A DNA stretch of 64,000 nt from Manihot esculenta (lineage: Eukaryota; Streptophyta; Magnoliopsida; Malpighiales; Euphorbiaceae), in NCBI RefSeq assembly GCF_001659605.2, contig NC_035162.2, positions 31,872,153 to 31,936,152 of the forward strand. Reading direction: 5' to 3'. Positions within the stretch are counted from its first letter, which is position 1, and every line of letters starts with the position of its first letter. The notes beneath the pieces are model-generated. The model saw only the letters and a program-made list of their open reading frames with translations. It did no database searches and was not told the DNA's origin. Below, one piece after another: positions 33,501-45,948 of this stretch. The position numbers were made by a program, and so were the translations under genes.

Positions 33501-35513
33501 CAGAAGTTCATATGGACCGATCAGTGTGAGGAAAGCTTTGAGGAGCTTAAGAGGAGGTTGACTTCAGCACCGGGGTTAGCTCTGCCAAAAAGTGATGATG
33601 ACTTCTCAGTATATTGTGATGCATCCCGTGTGGGACTGGGTTGTGTGCTAATGCAAAATGAGAGGGTGATCGCTTATGCTTCTAGGCAGCTGAAGAAGCA
33701 TGAGTTGAATTACCCCACACATGACCTAGAGATGGCAGCAGTGATCTTTGCACTCAAGATGTGGAGGCATTACCTTTATGGGGTAAAGTGTGAGATCTTC
33801 ACAGATCATAAGAGCCTGCAGTACATCTTGAGTCAGAGAGAACTGAACATGAGGCAGAGGAGATGGGTAGAGCTGTTGAGTGACTATGATTGCAAGATTC
33901 AGTACCATCCGGGTAAGGCGAATGTTGTGGCAGACGCCCTAAACCGGAAATCACTCGGCAGTCTATCCCACATTTCAGCAGAGAGGAGGCCGGTGGTGAA
34001 GGAGTTCCACAGACTTATGAGTGAGGGATTACAGTTGGAGTTGTCTGGCACAGGTGCCTTAGTGGCTCAGATGAGAGTGACACCCGTGTTTCTGGAGCAG
34101 GTAGCTCAGAAACAGCATGAGGACCCAGAGTTGGTCAGGATAGCCAGAACGGTTCAGTCAGGCCAGAGTAATGAGTTCAAGTTTGATGATAAGGGGATCC
34201 TCCGCTACGGGAACAGATTATGTGTGCCAGATGACATTGGTCTGAAGGGAGATATTATGGGGGAAGCCCATAATACCAGGTATAGTGTTCACCCTGGAGC
34301 CACCAAGATGTATCAGGATCTGAAGAGAGTGTATTGGTGGCCAGCTATGAAGAAGGACGTGGCACTGTTCGAGTCAGCCTGCGATGTGTGTCAGAGGGTG
34401 AAACTAGAACATCAGAAGCCGGCTGGAATGTTGAATCCACTACCGATTCCAGAGTGGAAATGGGAGAATATAGCTATGGACTTCGTAGTGGGGTTACCGG
34501 TGACGTCCAACAGATTGGACTCCATATGGGTGATTGTGGACAGACTCACCAAATCTGCCCACTTCATCCCTGTCAGGAGTGGTTACTCTGTGGACAAGTT
34601 GGCGCAGGTGTACGTAGATGAGATTGTCAGACTGCATGGGGTCCCGGTATCTATAGTGTCAGATAGAGGGCCCCAGTTCACCTCCAGGTTTTGGCGGAGT
34701 CTGCAGAACGCTATGGGTACCAGATTAGACTTCAGTACTGCCTTCCACCCACAGACAGACGGACAGTCAGAGAGGACCATCCAGACAATAGAGGATATGC
34801 TCAGAATGTGTGTGCTAGATTTTGGCGGTTCTTGGAGGCAGCATCTACCTTTGGTGGAGTTTGCCTACAATAACAGCTATCATGCTAGCATAGGGATGGC
34901 TCCATATGAAGCTTTGTATGGGAGGAAGTGCAGATCACCTATCTGCTGGGAGGAAGTAGAAGAGAGGACTCTTGCGGGTCCGGAGTTAGTAGAGCTTACC
35001 AGTAGGGTGGTACCCATAATCAGAGAGAGGATCAAGACTGCTGCTAGTCGGCAGAAGAGTTATGCAGATATCCGTAGAAGACAGCTAGAGTTTCAGGAGG
35101 GGGATTTGGTTTTGCTCAAGGTGTCTCCTATGAAAGGAGTGGTTCGGTTCGGGAAGAAGGGTAAGTTAGCTCCACGGTACATCGGTCCTTTCGAGGTGCT
35201 TCAGAGGGTCGGTAATGTGTCGTACCAACTAGACTTGCCTGCTTCGATGGAGAGAATCCATCCGGTTTTCCATGTTTCTCTGTTACGGAAGTACGTGTCA
35301 GATCCGAGCAAGGTTCTTAGTGAGCCTGATGTGGAGATCCATGAGGATCTCACCTATGTAGAACAGCCAGTGCGGATCCTAGACACTCAGATCAGAAAGC
35401 TGAGGAACAAGGAAATCCCGATGGTGAAGGTCCTTTGGAACCACCACAATATTGAAGAATGCACCTGGGAGACACGGGAGTCCATGCTCCAGCAATACCC
35501 CCATCTGTTTTGA
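30528..35513 (+). CDS. gag-pol: Element C gag-pro-pol-chromodomain polyprotein (intact)
   Basis: 1661 codons from ATG 30528 ([10 protein letters not shown]). This start is chosen because it is shared with B, D and I and follows an acceptor-like TTTTTCAG; the frame is open further upstream. Domains: basic N-terminus; Pro/Tyr-rich region (about 105-180); Gag core (about 190-330); CCHC knuckle from C449; protease LMDPGAS with D548, having Pro where Ser/Thr is usual; reverse transcriptase with FIDD at 884-885; RNase H with CDAS (D1031). Integrase follows with a zinc finger and DDE at D1318, D1379 and E1415 (60 and 35 residues between). The last ~55 residues are a chromodomain lacking some aromatic cage positions, as usual for this clade. 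Gag packages the RNA, pol copies it, and integrase plus chromodomain probably direct insertion to heterochromatin. Confidence 0.96.
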   Translation: MRGTRRSARLTGVPPQDEGADARPSALPRAMSSRSNRDRVARDPRRSLDLGRSRSVRGTVQGGMSEDMEVDQRRDGSLGVSMPEEGMGESEGGTQASSYVQPHHYPPYSHHPGYSMGGTSDYPSFSPYPPHMPYPPYYPPYSQYPMYPPPPPYTSTANPTPGDVVPPPPPVSTVPETQVPKPTSSGGSKVKMTDYMKLGAPQFETDDDPFVYLERVKAITDEIGADDSRAIQMAGFTLKCKKAREWFKNYVNPRVDSMNWEEFSNEFAGWAFPDSSRELKMIEFEQLRQTDDMSVDEYTDRFLELLPYAGLNLDTDQKKSRRYIMRLHSRYSSLVQSAERESFHAIVDMARRMEASAIVEGKVKQTVAQSSGSKTPGGERVDSSSLSAAVAGSKKWDRGHRKSKKNKFWNKIKSGLGLGSGSSSGAEVTACMRCGRPHKGVCLAGTNTCFRCGQAGHLARDCPRGAFTAPSQQTTSGSVVQPVAPAATQASGRGRERGSASSSAGYRGEGPSALARIFTMTQQEANTSNTVVAGNLIIGCSDVYALMDPGASHSFIAPRVVERVGLMVSVLECPLWVSGPKCDPSVAEAVCQCSPVFIEGRCLSADLVVLDLTDFDVILGMDWLSTHGATLDCRDKVVRFRDQDGSEVVFRGDKRGTPRGLISALQARRLLRRGCQGFLAHVRELDSHVREPASVPVVSEFLDVFPDELPGLPPAREIEFEIELMPGTRPISIPPYRMAPAELKELKEQLQELVDKGFIRPSTSPWGAPVLFVRKKDGSLRLCIDYRQLNKVTTKNKYPLPRIDDLFDQLAGASCFSKIDLRSGYHQLRIRNEDVPKTAFRTRYGHYEFLVMPFGLTNAPAAFMDLMNRVFSQYLDHFVIVFIDDILVYSRNAEEHAHHLRTVLQTLREHGLYAKFSKCEFWLRSISFLGHIVSEQGIEVDPKKVEAVANWPRPTTVTEIKSFLGLAGYYRRFVQDFSKIAAPMTKLTKKNQKFIWTDQCEESFEELKRRLTSAPGLALPKSDDDFSVYCDASRVGLGCVLMQNERVIAYASRQLKKHELNYPTHDLEMAAVIFALKMWRHYLYGVKCEIFTDHKSLQYILSQRELNMRQRRWVELLSDYDCKIQYHPGKANVVADALNRKSLGSLSHISAERRPVVKEFHRLMSEGLQLELSGTGALVAQMRVTPVFLEQVAQKQHEDPELVRIARTVQSGQSNEFKFDDKGILRYGNRLCVPDDIGLKGDIMGEAHNTRYSVHPGATKMYQDLKRVYWWPAMKKDVALFESACDVCQRVKLEHQKPAGMLNPLPIPEWKWENIAMDFVVGLPVTSNRLDSIWVIVDRLTKSAHFIPVRSGYSVDKLAQVYVDEIVRLHGVPVSIVSDRGPQFTSRFWRSLQNAMGTRLDFSTAFHPQTDGQSERTIQTIEDMLRMCVLDFGGSWRQHLPLVEFAYNNSYHASIGMAPYEALYGRKCRSPICWEEVEERTLAGPELVELTSRVVPIIRERIKTAASRQKSYADIRRRQLEFQEGDLVLLKVSPMKGVVRFGKKGKLAPRYIGPFEVLQRVGNVSYQLDLPASMERIHPVFHVSLLRKYVSDPSKVLSEPDVEIHEDLTYVEQPVRILDTQIRKLRNKEIPMVKVLWNHHNIEECTWETRESMLQQYPHLF

Positions 35514-35578
35514 GGTGAGTGTTAGTTGTTCTATGTGTTGTATGTTATGATTGATGCCATGCTTTGTATGTTAGTTGA

Positions 35579-35616
35579 GGAACATTCGGGGACGAATGTT
35601 CTTAAGGGGGGGAGAA
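35579..35616 (+). promoter_or_regulatory. Hairpin and polypurine tract of element C
   Basis: GAACATTCG / CGAATGTTC inverted repeat (35579-35600) followed by AAGGGGGGGAGAA (35604-35616), which abuts the 3' LTR. Confidence 0.87.
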
Positions 35617-37892
35617 TGTAATACCCGGCTAGACTCCGGTATCGGAATCCCTACCGTCCGGTGGGAATTCGGATGTCGGAAACCTCTAGAAGGGTAAAAC
35701 TATGATTTTATGAAATGTTTTCATGTATTTCATGTTTTTAAGTAAGAAATTAAATGAGTTTTTGCATGAAAAATCTTTGGAGGAAAACCCAGGTTCGGCC
35801 GCCGAACTTTGAGGTTCGGCCGCCGAACATGCATGCGTTTTGGAGGCACATTAGGCCCCCGAAAGCATGAGTGAGGGAAGTCAAGGTTCGGCCGCCGAAC
35901 CTCATGTTCGGCCGCCGAACATTTGCATGGATGCGGAGGCACATTCGGCCCCCGAACGTGGTCTGGCCAGCCACTATAAAAGGGTCCCTTAGCCGAAAAT
36001 GGGCGAGCTTTTTCTCCCCATTTCGGCCAAGGTGAGCATTCCGCCATCCTTCCCCAATCTCGAGTTTTTCCTTCCTTTTTCCCTGATCTTTACAAGTTTA
36101 AAACTTTGTTTTTGAAGATCTTGGAGCTTAGAACGAGTTTTGGAGCTTGGAGACCAAAAGTTGGAACTTCCCCCATCTCCAAGTTTAGATCTCCTCAACC
36201 CTCGATCTTCAAGAGGTAAGAGCCGATCTTAAGCTCAATGTATGATTTAAACAAGTTTTATGAAGTTTTAAAGGGTAGAATGCATGTTAGGGTATATGTT
36301 AAACCTATGGGTTTTTGATGACTTTTTGAACAATGTAGCTTGATTGTGTGTGATTGAAGTGTTGTAGATGGGGTATATGCATGTTTGAGGCCCCTAGGAA
36401 CTTGTATGCATGCTTTGGTTGAACTATATGCATGTTTGGAAGGTTTGGAGGCGAAATGTGCTAAGGGAGCCAAGTTTCTGCCCTTTGGCAGAAACCAGGT
36501 TCGGCAGCCGAAGGTACTTTCGGCCGCCGAACATGGCTGGGGAGGCAGGCCTTTCGGCTGCCGAAGTTGCCCCCGAAAAGAGACTTTCGTCTCTGTCTGG
36601 CACTTTCGGCCGCCGAAGGTGCCGCCGAACCTACCTGAGTTTCGTCTCTGTCCAGGACTTTCGGCCGCCGAAGGTGCCGCCGAAAGTGCCCTGTTCAGCC
36701 ATTTCTTGCATGTTTCATGTGATGTTTTCAGGATGTTTTAGGGGGTTTTTGGGGAGTATTTTAGAGTCATGTTCATGTATGTTTGGTGCCTCATTTGAGT
36801 CCACCTGTGTAGGTTCGGACCCGAGGAACCGAGACCCCCGGTTGTGAGATAGTCGTTCAGAGTTCGTTGTTAAAGCTTCAGTTACCAAGTGAGTGGAACA
36901 ACCCCTTAAGCTTTAAAGTAAATGAATAAATGAATGAATCATAAAGCATTGCCCATGCATCATTATGCCATGCAATATTAGGTTGTTTGCATTAGAATTC
37001 ACGAATATGTTGCATTGCATACTTTGTTGTTGATGTGGATGAATGTTGAATGATCCATTAGCCCTCGTATGTCATGATAGCCTATGTGAGTCCAGGTGTG
37101 CCTGCTACGGCTCTACGCCCCTGGCACTATGACTGATTATGGAAGTCCGGGTGTGCCTGCTACGGCTCTACACCCCCGGCATGTATAAGTAAGAAAGATT
37201 GGGGCTAAATGGTGACAAGTTCATCCTTGTTGTGAAATGTTTGTGTTATGGCGCATACATGAAAGCATGAATAAGAAAAAGTTATATGATAATAATAATA
37301 AAATGAGTAATAATATACCTAAAAATGGAGGAATTAAAACAAATGTTTTTAGTTTCTGCTCACTGAGCTCTAGTAGCTCACCCCACTCCCTTTATCCCCA
37401 GAGTTGCAGGTACAGGATAGAACAAGAAGTCGGCTAGAGTGAAGTCAAGTCATGTATGTTGTAATAGATAGTAGTGGACATGAACATGATGTAATGAGTA
37501 TGTATGACCTTGTAATGTAATGACTGATTTGATGATGTATTGAGGATTATAGTAGTGCTTGACCTAGAGGTGTGTGAATCCCCATTATGTACAGAGTGTT
37601 TAATGAGTAATGATGTTAATGACTATGATTATCCAAGCTGATATGTATGATGATGATACCCCATTGGAATATTTGATGAGGACTCCAGTGTGGGGTTTAT
37701 GTATGATTTTGTGCATGCACAGGTTTTGCTTGGATAAGAGAAAAGAAAATTTTTTTACAGATCATGTATATGTTGTTATGTATGGGATTCCACAGGGTTA
37801 CAGGAGGTATGTAGGCTTGCTACGGGTCCCGGCGGCCTTAAGCCGATCTGGATCCTAGCGCCGGTAACGGGTCGGATTTCCGGGTCGTTACA
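35617..37892 (+). repeat. 3' LTR of element C
   Basis: 2276 bp. Two plus two palindromes upstream of the TATA box instead of three plus three, and a 55-bp segment near 36630-36685 that the 5' LTR lacks. The net difference of 14 bp is fully explained by these three indels. Confidence 0.95.
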
Positions 37893-38145
37893 GTTTAGTT
37901 CCACTTACCTGTAGCCACTGCTTGGCTAACTCTGGGCTACCTCTAACTCTAAAGCAGCTACTACTGTTGAACACCTCGGTTCCTCGGGTCCAATCCTACA
38001 ATGGAGGACTCAGATGAGGTACCAAACATACTCTATCATAACTCTAAACATCTCTAAACAACTCCCCAAAAACCCCCTAACAGACCCTAGAACAATCACA
38101 CAAAGCATGCAAAAGAAGGCTGGACAGGACACTTTCGGTGGCAGG

Positions 38146-38410
38146 TTCGGCGGCCGAATGTCCTCTCCAGAGACGAAACTCGCCTACTTTCGGCTGCCGA
38201 AGCTCTTCTTTCGGCGGCCGAAGCCTTCGGGGCCAAGGTTCGGGGGCCAAAACCTACTCCAGAGATGAAAGTCTCTAACCTTCGGCGGCACCTTCGGCGG
38301 CCGAACCTCCCATCCAGAGACGAAAGTCCAATCCTTCGGGGGCAGGTTTAGGCAGCCGAAACCACCTCCTCAACACGTTCGGCGGCCGAACCCTCCTTCG
38401 GCGGCCGAAG
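38146..38410 (-). repeat. Palindrome cluster in LTR F
   Basis: Many copies and variants of TTCGGCGGCCGAA in about 265 bp; exact copies lie at 38146 and near 38387. It is the counterpart of the downstream cluster of element C (28919-29053). A second group (38944-39036) is the counterpart of the TATA-proximal cluster. Confidence 0.82.
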
Positions 38411-41400
38411 CTGGGTTCTCCAGTTAGGCAGAACCTCGCTCACCTCATGCTCATCTTCCCCCAAACCTCACTCAACATGCATCTCAACACACATAGCAAG
38501 CATATACTCAAATATATGCACAAAGGGGTCCAAAACTACCTAAAAACCCCAACAAACAACACCCATAACACATAAACATACTCATGCATAAAAACCCTCA
38601 AAAACATCCTTTTACACCTCACCATGCAACTCTTCCCTTTCCCTCCATAACACTTGCTTAAAACACTAGAAAACACTATAAAACATAAGGATCAACACTT
38701 ACCTCTTGGCTGGTGTGATCCTAGCTTCAAAACATGGAGAAACCAAGCTTCTCAAGCTTCAAGCTCCACAACTTCCTCTTTTTTACTCAAAACCTTCAAA
38801 ACCAAGTGCAACCTTATGAAAACCTTGCAAAACCTCATGCAAACATCCAAGGAGAGCATAAACCCCACCTTGACCCCAAGGGAGCTTCCAGCACCCTCCA
38901 TGGCCGGTCAAAGGGGCCTAAATAGGTGGCCAACCGCCTTTCCTTCGGCTGCCGAAACTGCATGCAAAACCATGCAACATTCGGCGGCCTAACGTGAAGT
39001 TTCGGAAGCCGAACCTATAACACTTTCGGCGGCCGAACCTGCATTCTGCCTCCTTGGTCTTTTCTCTTCAAAACTCAAGTCTTATCCACTCCAAGATTTT
39101 AAAACACTTTAAAATCATTAAAACATTTAACAATCTTTTAGAAAACCTTCACTCTACCCCACTTGAAACCTCTGACATCCTTGATTCCCCACCGGACGGT
39201 AAGAATTCCGATGCCTGATCTAGCCGGGTATTACACTAGGGCAGCACAAAAATCTTATGTAAGGATCCCTAAACCAGCTGGCCACATCTTCTTTCCTCCC
39301 TTCGGATTGCGCAAGACACCTTCATCTTCTCCAAGAGCTTCGACCTTCCTTCTCTTCTTCTTCCTTTCTTTATTTTTGGTTTTTGTATCAGCCATGAGTG
39401 GCTGAAACCTTTTATTCTAGTTGAAGATTAGGTGAAACTTTGGTTGTTTTATGGATTGTGAGACTTGATCATATATTGTTCATCTTTTGGTTATTCAATA
39501 TTTGTTCAATTTCATGCTTGATTCTATTATTGCTTTGTTATTTGGATCAATGTGGCTAGTTGATTCTTGATTGCAAAGTGATATATTGTTAGTTTGAATA
39601 GTTTTAAGTCCGTAATTGCTTGGATTGTTCAAACACAAGAACACTTGGTGTAAAAACTAAGGAAATTGTATGATCTAGCAACATCTCATGCGTTTAGGTA
39701 GCTAGGATTGGCTCTCTCTATTTCTTAATGCAATTAATAGTTGTTTTGATGCCTAAGGCCCAAGGACGTTCCTTGGCAACTTGTTGATTAGTAATTAATT
39801 AGAGGACGTTCCCTAATTGGTTTATGATTAAGGAAAGACATGGTGGTGAGAAGCGTTTTCCATCTCCATAACTAATATATTGAATCAATCAAAAGAACTT
39901 AACTTTCAATGATCAATCCTAACAACTGAAGTGAATCCGATTCTTCAACTAGAGCTTTCTCATTATTGATTTCTTTTATTTTAATTATTTGTCTTCTTTT
40001 ATTGCTTTCAGTCTTAGTTCAATTAAATCAATCTCAAAACCCCCCATTTTACTTTCAGTTTATCTCGTTTCAGTTTACTTCTTGTTTCAGTTTACTTCTC
40101 TTTTAGTTTATTTTTGTTTCAGTTAATTATCTTAGTCTTGATAAGAAAGATAGGTAGATTTTCAATTTCCTGTGGATTCAATCCTTTCACCACTATTTGC
40201 AGTTGTAAGATTGTTGATAACTAGAAAGGTTATTTTTAACCGGCTTTGACAACTACGAGTCAAAATGGTTAGATCTAAAGTGTTAGGGTTGTGTTAGTTT
40301 TGATGATGAATGTCTGCTTTTATGAGTTTTTATTGTTGTTGGTTGGGGTTTAGGCTAATTTTTATGCCCTTTATGCTTGATAAGTGAGTATGCATGTTTT
40401 GAGGAGTTGGGTGTGAGGATTTGGAGAGTTTTGGTGGTTGAGTGCATAAGGCAGAATTGGGTTCTGCCATTCTGGAGAACCCAGGTTCGGCCGTTGAAGC
40501 AAAGTTCGGCCGCCGAACCTGCCTGTGGAGGTAGCCTTTGGCCGCCTCACCTGCCCTCGAAAGGATGGACTTTCGAATTTGTGAAGGGGTTAGGCCGCTG
40601 AACCTACCCTCGAAGGTTAGTGACTTTCGGATTTGTGAAAGGCTTTCAGCCGCTGAACCTGCCCCTGAAAGTGCCTGACTTTCGGATTTGTGGAGGACCT
40701 TCGGCTGCCGAACCTGCCGCCGAAAGTCCCTTGCCCAGCCTTCCTTTGCTTGTTTCCTATGCATGTTTTCTTATGTTTTAGGGGGGTTTTTGGAGAGTTG
40801 TTTAGAGTCATGTAATAGCTATGTTTGGTCCCTCATTGGAGTCCATCTGTGTAGGATCGGACCTGGGAGACCGTAGAGACCAACAGTGAGTCAGTTGTAC
40901 AGTTTTAGTCAAGCGTCAGCCAAAGGTGAGTAGAACTGAACTAATCTCTTGTTTTAAAGTAATCAAACTTTTTAAGCATGTTCATGCATCACGAATGCCA
41001 TGTTATGTAATAGGTTGTTTGCATTAGGATTCACGAATATGATGTATTGTATAATTTACTGTTGTTGTGGATGGATATTGGATGACCCACTAGCCCTCGA
41101 GCAGGTTATGTTATGACGGATACAGAAGACCAGGGCTGCCCATTCTACGCACTCTGGCACTATGTAAGAGAAAGACCAGGGCTGCCCATTCTACGCCCCT
41201 GGCATTTATGGATATGTTATGTTTAAGCGAAAGTCCTGAGGAGCTCTGTCGAGGGCCGGGCACATTGGATTATGTAGAGGATTACTGGTGATAAGTCCAT
41301 CTTGTTGTGAATTGTTTGTGCTGTTACGCATTCCATATGAGCATATGTTTATTAAACTGTTTTTATATTCTGCTCACTAGGCTTTTGTAGCTTATCCCTT

Positions 41401-41988
41401 TCCCCTAATCCTAGGTTTGCAGGAGCACAGATAGCTTGGGAGAGTCGGTATAGCTTTTGGTATAGTTTTAATGTAATAGAATAGTTGTGGACATGTAATA
41501 TCTTATGGACTAGAATTGTGCTTTGCCCTAATGATAGTTTTGTAATCTCGGTTTACATGATCCTTATGTAAAAGTTTTATGTATATGTTATGTTGAACTA
41601 AGTTGAGGCATGTATGTTAACCATACTGGAGCATATGATGAAGGCTCTAGTATGGGTTTTATGTTTTCAGTTTATGATACATGCACAAGTTAAGCTTGGT
41701 TTCATGAAATGTTTAAGTTGTTTTATAAATGTATGATCATGTATGAGATTTTATCAGGTACACAGAATGTATAGTAGGCTTGCTACGGGTTCCGGCGACC
41801 TTAAGTCGATCTGAATCCTAGTGCCGGTAGCGGTTCGATTTCCAAGTCGTTACAAGAACAAACAAAAACTCAAAAACTTGGTCAAACAAAACATGAATAA
41901 CAATTTATTCAACATTCCCTCTCTTAAACTGACATCAATTTAATCAAAGATACACCCTCTCTCAAACTCTAAGTAACTTTCTAAACTT

Positions 41989-44900
41989 CTAAAAAATTGG
42001 AAATTTGAGGGCTTTTGCAAATATATCAGCTAACTGGTCTTCACTCCTGCAGTAGATAAGATCAATCACTTTTTCATTGGTGAGTTCACGCAAATAATGA
42101 TACTCGACATCTATGTGTTTACTTCGACCATATAAAACTGGATTTTGAGAGAGTTTTTGAGAGAGTTTTATAGTAGAACAGTTATCACAATAAATTACAA
42201 TTGCTTCTTCCTGTATGAACTTCAATTCAGCAAGAACTTTCTTTAACCAAATTGATTGACATGCACAAGAGATTGCTGCAACAAATTCTGCCTCTACTGT
42301 TGATAAAGTAACAATTGGTTGCTTTCTTGATGATCAAGACACAACTGCCAAACCCAGCATAAAAATATGACTAGAAGTACTCTTTCTATCTTCTTGATCA
42401 TCTACAAAATCACTGTCGGTAAAACCGATTAAATTAGACCTTGCACCCTTCTTATAGAATAACCCAAAATCTCTAGTTCCTTGCAAATAATGAAGAATCT
42501 GCTTGGCAGCTAAAAGATGATTCTCTATTGGATTCTCCATATATCTACTAACCAGACTTACAGAGAACATAATATTAGGCATTGTGGTAGTTAAATACAT
42601 TAAACTACCAACAATCTGCTTGTAGAGTGTACCGTTAACTTTCTTCCCTTCTTTATCCCTGCTTAACTTTACTCCAAATTCTATTGGTGTAGTCACAGGA
42701 TTACATTCTTTCATTGAGAACCTGTCCAACATTTCTCGCAAATACTTCTTTTGAGAAATTGAGATTCCAGCAGAAGATTAAACCACCTCAATACCAAGGA
42801 AATAATGCATCATGCTTAAATCAGTCATCTTAAAATCTTCCATCATTGACTTCTTAAAATTATTAAACATGAGAGTATCATTTCCAGTAAATATGAGATC
42901 ATCAACGTATAAACAAGCAATAAGAATCTTCTGTTTTTCAATTTTCACAAAAAGTGTATATTCATATGGACACTTGTGGAAACCATCTTTCAAGAAATGA
43001 ACCTCAATTTTACTGTACCAAGCACTTGGGCCTTGTTTCAATCCATACAAGGCCTTTTTTAATTTATATACTTTGTGCTCACTTTCTTCCTTAATAAAAC
43101 CAAGTGGTTGATCAACAAATACCTGTTCCTTTAAGTCACCATATAAGAAAGCTAATTTTACACCCAGCTGAAAGATGGACCACGATTTTTGAGCTGCAAC
43201 TGCAATCAACAACCGAATTGTGTTATGGCATGCTACTGGTGCAAACACTTCACTATAGTCCACTCCAAACTCTTGCTTATAGTCTTTTGCTACTAAGTGT
43301 GCCTTAAACTTATCTACTTCACCATTCTCCTTGAGTTTTGTTTTATACACCCACTTTACTCCAATTGTCTTGACACCATTGGAAAGCTCAGTTAACTCTC
43401 AAGTCTGATTTTTCAATCGTAGCAGTCTCGTCATCCATGGCCTTGCGCCATTTAGACTCCTTGATAGCACTTTCAAAGGTAGTAGGATCACAATCTCAAA
43501 AGAGAGCAAAGTGAGTGATAGGACTTTTGGATTGATCAACTCCAATTACCTCATAATTTGACATCCATGCTGGTCTGCGTCTAACACGATGAGAATGTGA
43601 ACTTGCTGGTTTCATTAGATTGCTCATCAAGTGCTGTCACCGTTGGCAAAATTTCAGAAGTAGTAGCAACTCCATATTGAGCATCTTCAGAAGAGTCATT
43701 TGAAAGAATCTGCTGGGATGGATTCTTATTAACTTCCTCTTCAAAATCTAGCACAGCAGAAACTTCATTTGTAGCAGCTTTTTCATTCCACTCTCAAAAT
43801 GCTTCTTCATAAAAAATAACATCACGACTGCTTAAAATTTTTTTAGTGTTAGGATTATATAGCTTATAAGTTTTAGATTGTTCACTAACACTAAGAAAAA
43901 TGCAATTTTCTCCTTTACCATCCAACTTCTTCCTTTTCTCATCGGGAATATGGGTATAGGCAACAACACCCAAATATTCTGAAATGGTTTACACATGGTT
44001 TTCTTCCAGTCCATGCCTCCTTTGGTGTCTTATTTTGAATAGACAAAGTTGAGCTTCTATTCAAAATATGAATGCTCCATGCAACTGCTTCAGGCCAAAA
44101 AGTCTTTAGAACAACACTTCTTATTAAAATGCTTCTTACCATGTTGAGAATCGTACGGTTCTTCAGCTTGCAAACACCGTTTTGTTGAGGCGTATAAGCT
44201 ATTGTTAATTGCCTCTTGATTCCATTTTCCTTACAAAATTTTGTGAACTCATGAGAAGTGTACTCTCCTCCACGATCAGTACGAAAAGCAATTAAGGGTT
44301 TACCACTTTCTTTTTCAACAAACGCTTTAAAGCGCTTGAAAATATCAAATGCTTCTGATTTTTCCTACAAAAAATACACCCACGTTTTTCTACTGAAGTC
44401 ATCAATGAAGGTTATAAAATATCGTTTACCCCCATTGGAGTCTGGTTTTATCGGTCCACAAAGATCTGAATGAACCAATGCCAACACCTATTCTGCTCTT
44501 CGTAAGGTGTCTTGCAGAAATGGACTGCATGATTGTTTGCTAACAACACAACTTTCACAAGTTTTAGTAGGAGCTGCAATTTTAGGGAGACTAGTCACTA
44601 TGCTCTTTTGATATAATGTTTTCGGTTCATTGAAATTTAGATGACCATATCGAATGTACCACAACCATACTTCATCTTTTAACTTTGCAATAAAATATGC
44701 AAACTCAATTTTATGGAGATAGAGAGGAAACAACCTATTTTTAGTCATCTTGACTTCAACAATTAAGTGCTGTTTATCATCCAAAATTTTGCAAATTCCA
44801 CCTTTTATGGAGATCTCATAATCCTTTTCTTGTAACTGACCAATATTAAGAAGATTAGTCTTTAAATCTGAAATAAAAAGAACATCAGCTATAGTGTGAG

Positions 44901-45943
44901 TAGAATCCCCATTGATTTAGATTGAAACTTGTCCTTTCCCATGACTACAATTCTGGAGTTGTTTTCAAACTTCACATTGTCTTTAAAAGATTCATCAAGA
45001 GTAGAGAAAACTGACTTATCTCCACTCATGTGATTGCTGCACCCGGTGTCAAGAAACCACAGATTCTTATTTGTTTCTTCTTTTGTGTGACAGACCATAA
45101 GAAAAGAAATCTCTTCTACATCATCCTGTTCAACAAAGTTTGATTCCTCTCCATGCATTTTTGACAAATCAGTTAGATATTCATATTGAAAATGACCAAA
45201 CTTGTGGCATCGATAACATCCAATCCAATATTGGATTTGTCAAAAGACTTTGAGTTGTAACTACCTGTTCCTGTTCCACGGTCATTGTTGCCTTGGCCTC
45301 TATCTCTACCACGACCTCTACCATTGCCTCTACCTCTTCCTCGTTCTGCTACTTGAAAAATAGTTGAGACTTTCAATGCTACTTCTTCTTTGTCTTGTTG
45401 AGCAATTTTTTGTTCATAAATCAACAAAGAACTTTGTAAGTCGTCAACTGAGAGCACATCAATATCATAAGATTCTTCAATAGAATAAACCACAAAATTG
45501 AATTTTGCTATCATTGTACGAAGGATCTTTTCAACAATTGTAACCTCCGCCGTTTTATCACCGTGGATTCGCATCTTGTTGATGATTGCCATCACCTGAG
45601 AAAAATAGTTTGCAATTGACTCTCCAGATTTCATTCGAAGTATTTCAAACTCGAAATGGAAAATTTAAAGCTGCTGCCTCTTTGCTCTTGTTGTTCCTTG
45701 ACACTTTTTCTTCATGGAGTCCTATATCTACTTAGACAGAATAGTTTCTAAGATTGAACAATCAATTGCTTGGAAGAGGTAATTCTTCGCCTTGAGATCC
45801 TTCAATTTTGCTACATCTATCTTTAATTTTTGTGCTTTAGACACTGCTGTGCCTGGCGCTGGTTCTAAAATACCCTTAGAAACCACTCGCCAATACTCTT
45901 TCGATCTTAGAAAATTTTTCATCAACATGCTCCAATGATCATA
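41989..45943 (-). pseudogene. gag-pol: Element K copia gag-pol, decayed
   Basis: Read on the minus strand from 45943: Gag (DHWSMLMKNFLRSKEYW, then a Gag core and a GRGRGNGRGRGR basic stretch), protease (FLDTGCSNHMSG, 44889-45167), GAG-pre-integrase (CESCVVSKQSC, 44488-44784), integrase core pieces (about 43832-44480), reverse transcriptase (YVDDLIFTGND, 42778-43350) and RNase H (41989-42741, IYCDNCSTIKLSQ). Protease before integrase before RT is the copia order. Several stops and frameshifts separate the pieces. A small tandem duplication of TGAGAGAGTTT lies near 42147-42170 in RNase H. The 5' end of gag is cut by element I at 45949. It is not functional. Confidence 0.9.
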
Positions 45944-45948
45944 ATGAC

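Larger units (their letters stand above)
27996..37892 (+). mobile_element. Element C: complete, coding-intact Tekay-like chromovirus
   Basis: 9897 bp with LTRs 27996-30257 (2262 bp) and 35617-37892 (2276 bp), termini TGTAAT...TTACA and TSD GTTTA (27991-27995 and 37893-37897). The primer site matches initiator-Met tRNA exactly, a polypurine tract is present, and one uninterrupted gag-pro-pol-chromodomain frame spans the interior. The LTRs differ at only a few bases plus three repeat-unit indels, so it is very young and possibly mobile. It sits in LTR F, just beside that LTR's conserved splice-donor-like site. Confidence 0.97.
26897..39235 (-). mobile_element. Solo LTR F (Tekay-like, minus strand), split by C
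   Basis: The pieces 26897-27995 and 37898-39235 make a minus-strand LTR of about 2437 bp with TSD CTAGG (26892-26896 and 39236-39240). No internal sequence remains apart from inserted element C, so it is solo. It carries many TTCGGCGGCCGAA palindromes (38146-38410 and 38944-39036). It also has the conserved exon-like segment (minus strand TTGTAG|GATTGG ... CTACAG|GTAAGT, about 37993 to 37912). The LTR end contains a second, internal TTACA end 28 bp inside (26925). Confidence 0.92.
26326..40262 (+). mobile_element. Solo LTR G (Athila/LARD-like), split by F
   Basis: The pieces 26326-26896 and 39241-40262 make a TGATAG...GAGTCA repeat of about 1.6 kb with TSD AAATG (26321-26325 and 40263-40267). 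The ending (AACCGGCTTTGACAAC...GAGTCA) resembles LTR ends of Athila-type or large non-autonomous gypsy derivatives, where a TGGCGCC primer site would follow. Here the TSD follows instead, so it is solo. The orientation is inferred from that end. A short tandem repeat of AAATAAGGAAAG lies at 26478-26565. The family assignment is tentative. Confidence 0.82.
25741..41854 (+). mobile_element. Solo LTR H (Tekay-like), split by G
   Basis: The pieces 25741-26325 and 40268-41854 together make one LTR of about 2172 bp with TGTAAT...TTACA ends and perfect TSD AGAAC (25736-25740 and 41855-41859). No internal region is present, so it is a solo LTR formed by LTR-LTR recombination. TATA-like sequences are at about 25829 and 26007-26012. 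It has diverged palindromes (GTTCGGCCGCCGAACC near 40503) and the same splice-like signals as the other Tekay LTRs: CAAGAG|GTAAGT near 26250, TGTGTAG|GATCGG near 40854, AAAG|GTGAGT near 40926 and TTTGCAG|G near 41421. Confidence 0.92.

Noticed and set aside
26340..40275. TTAGATC as a 7-bp target duplication for element G
   Set aside because: It would give termini without TG...CA. Five-base AAATG with TGATAG...GAGTCA ends fits an LTR, so the 7-bp match is taken as chance.
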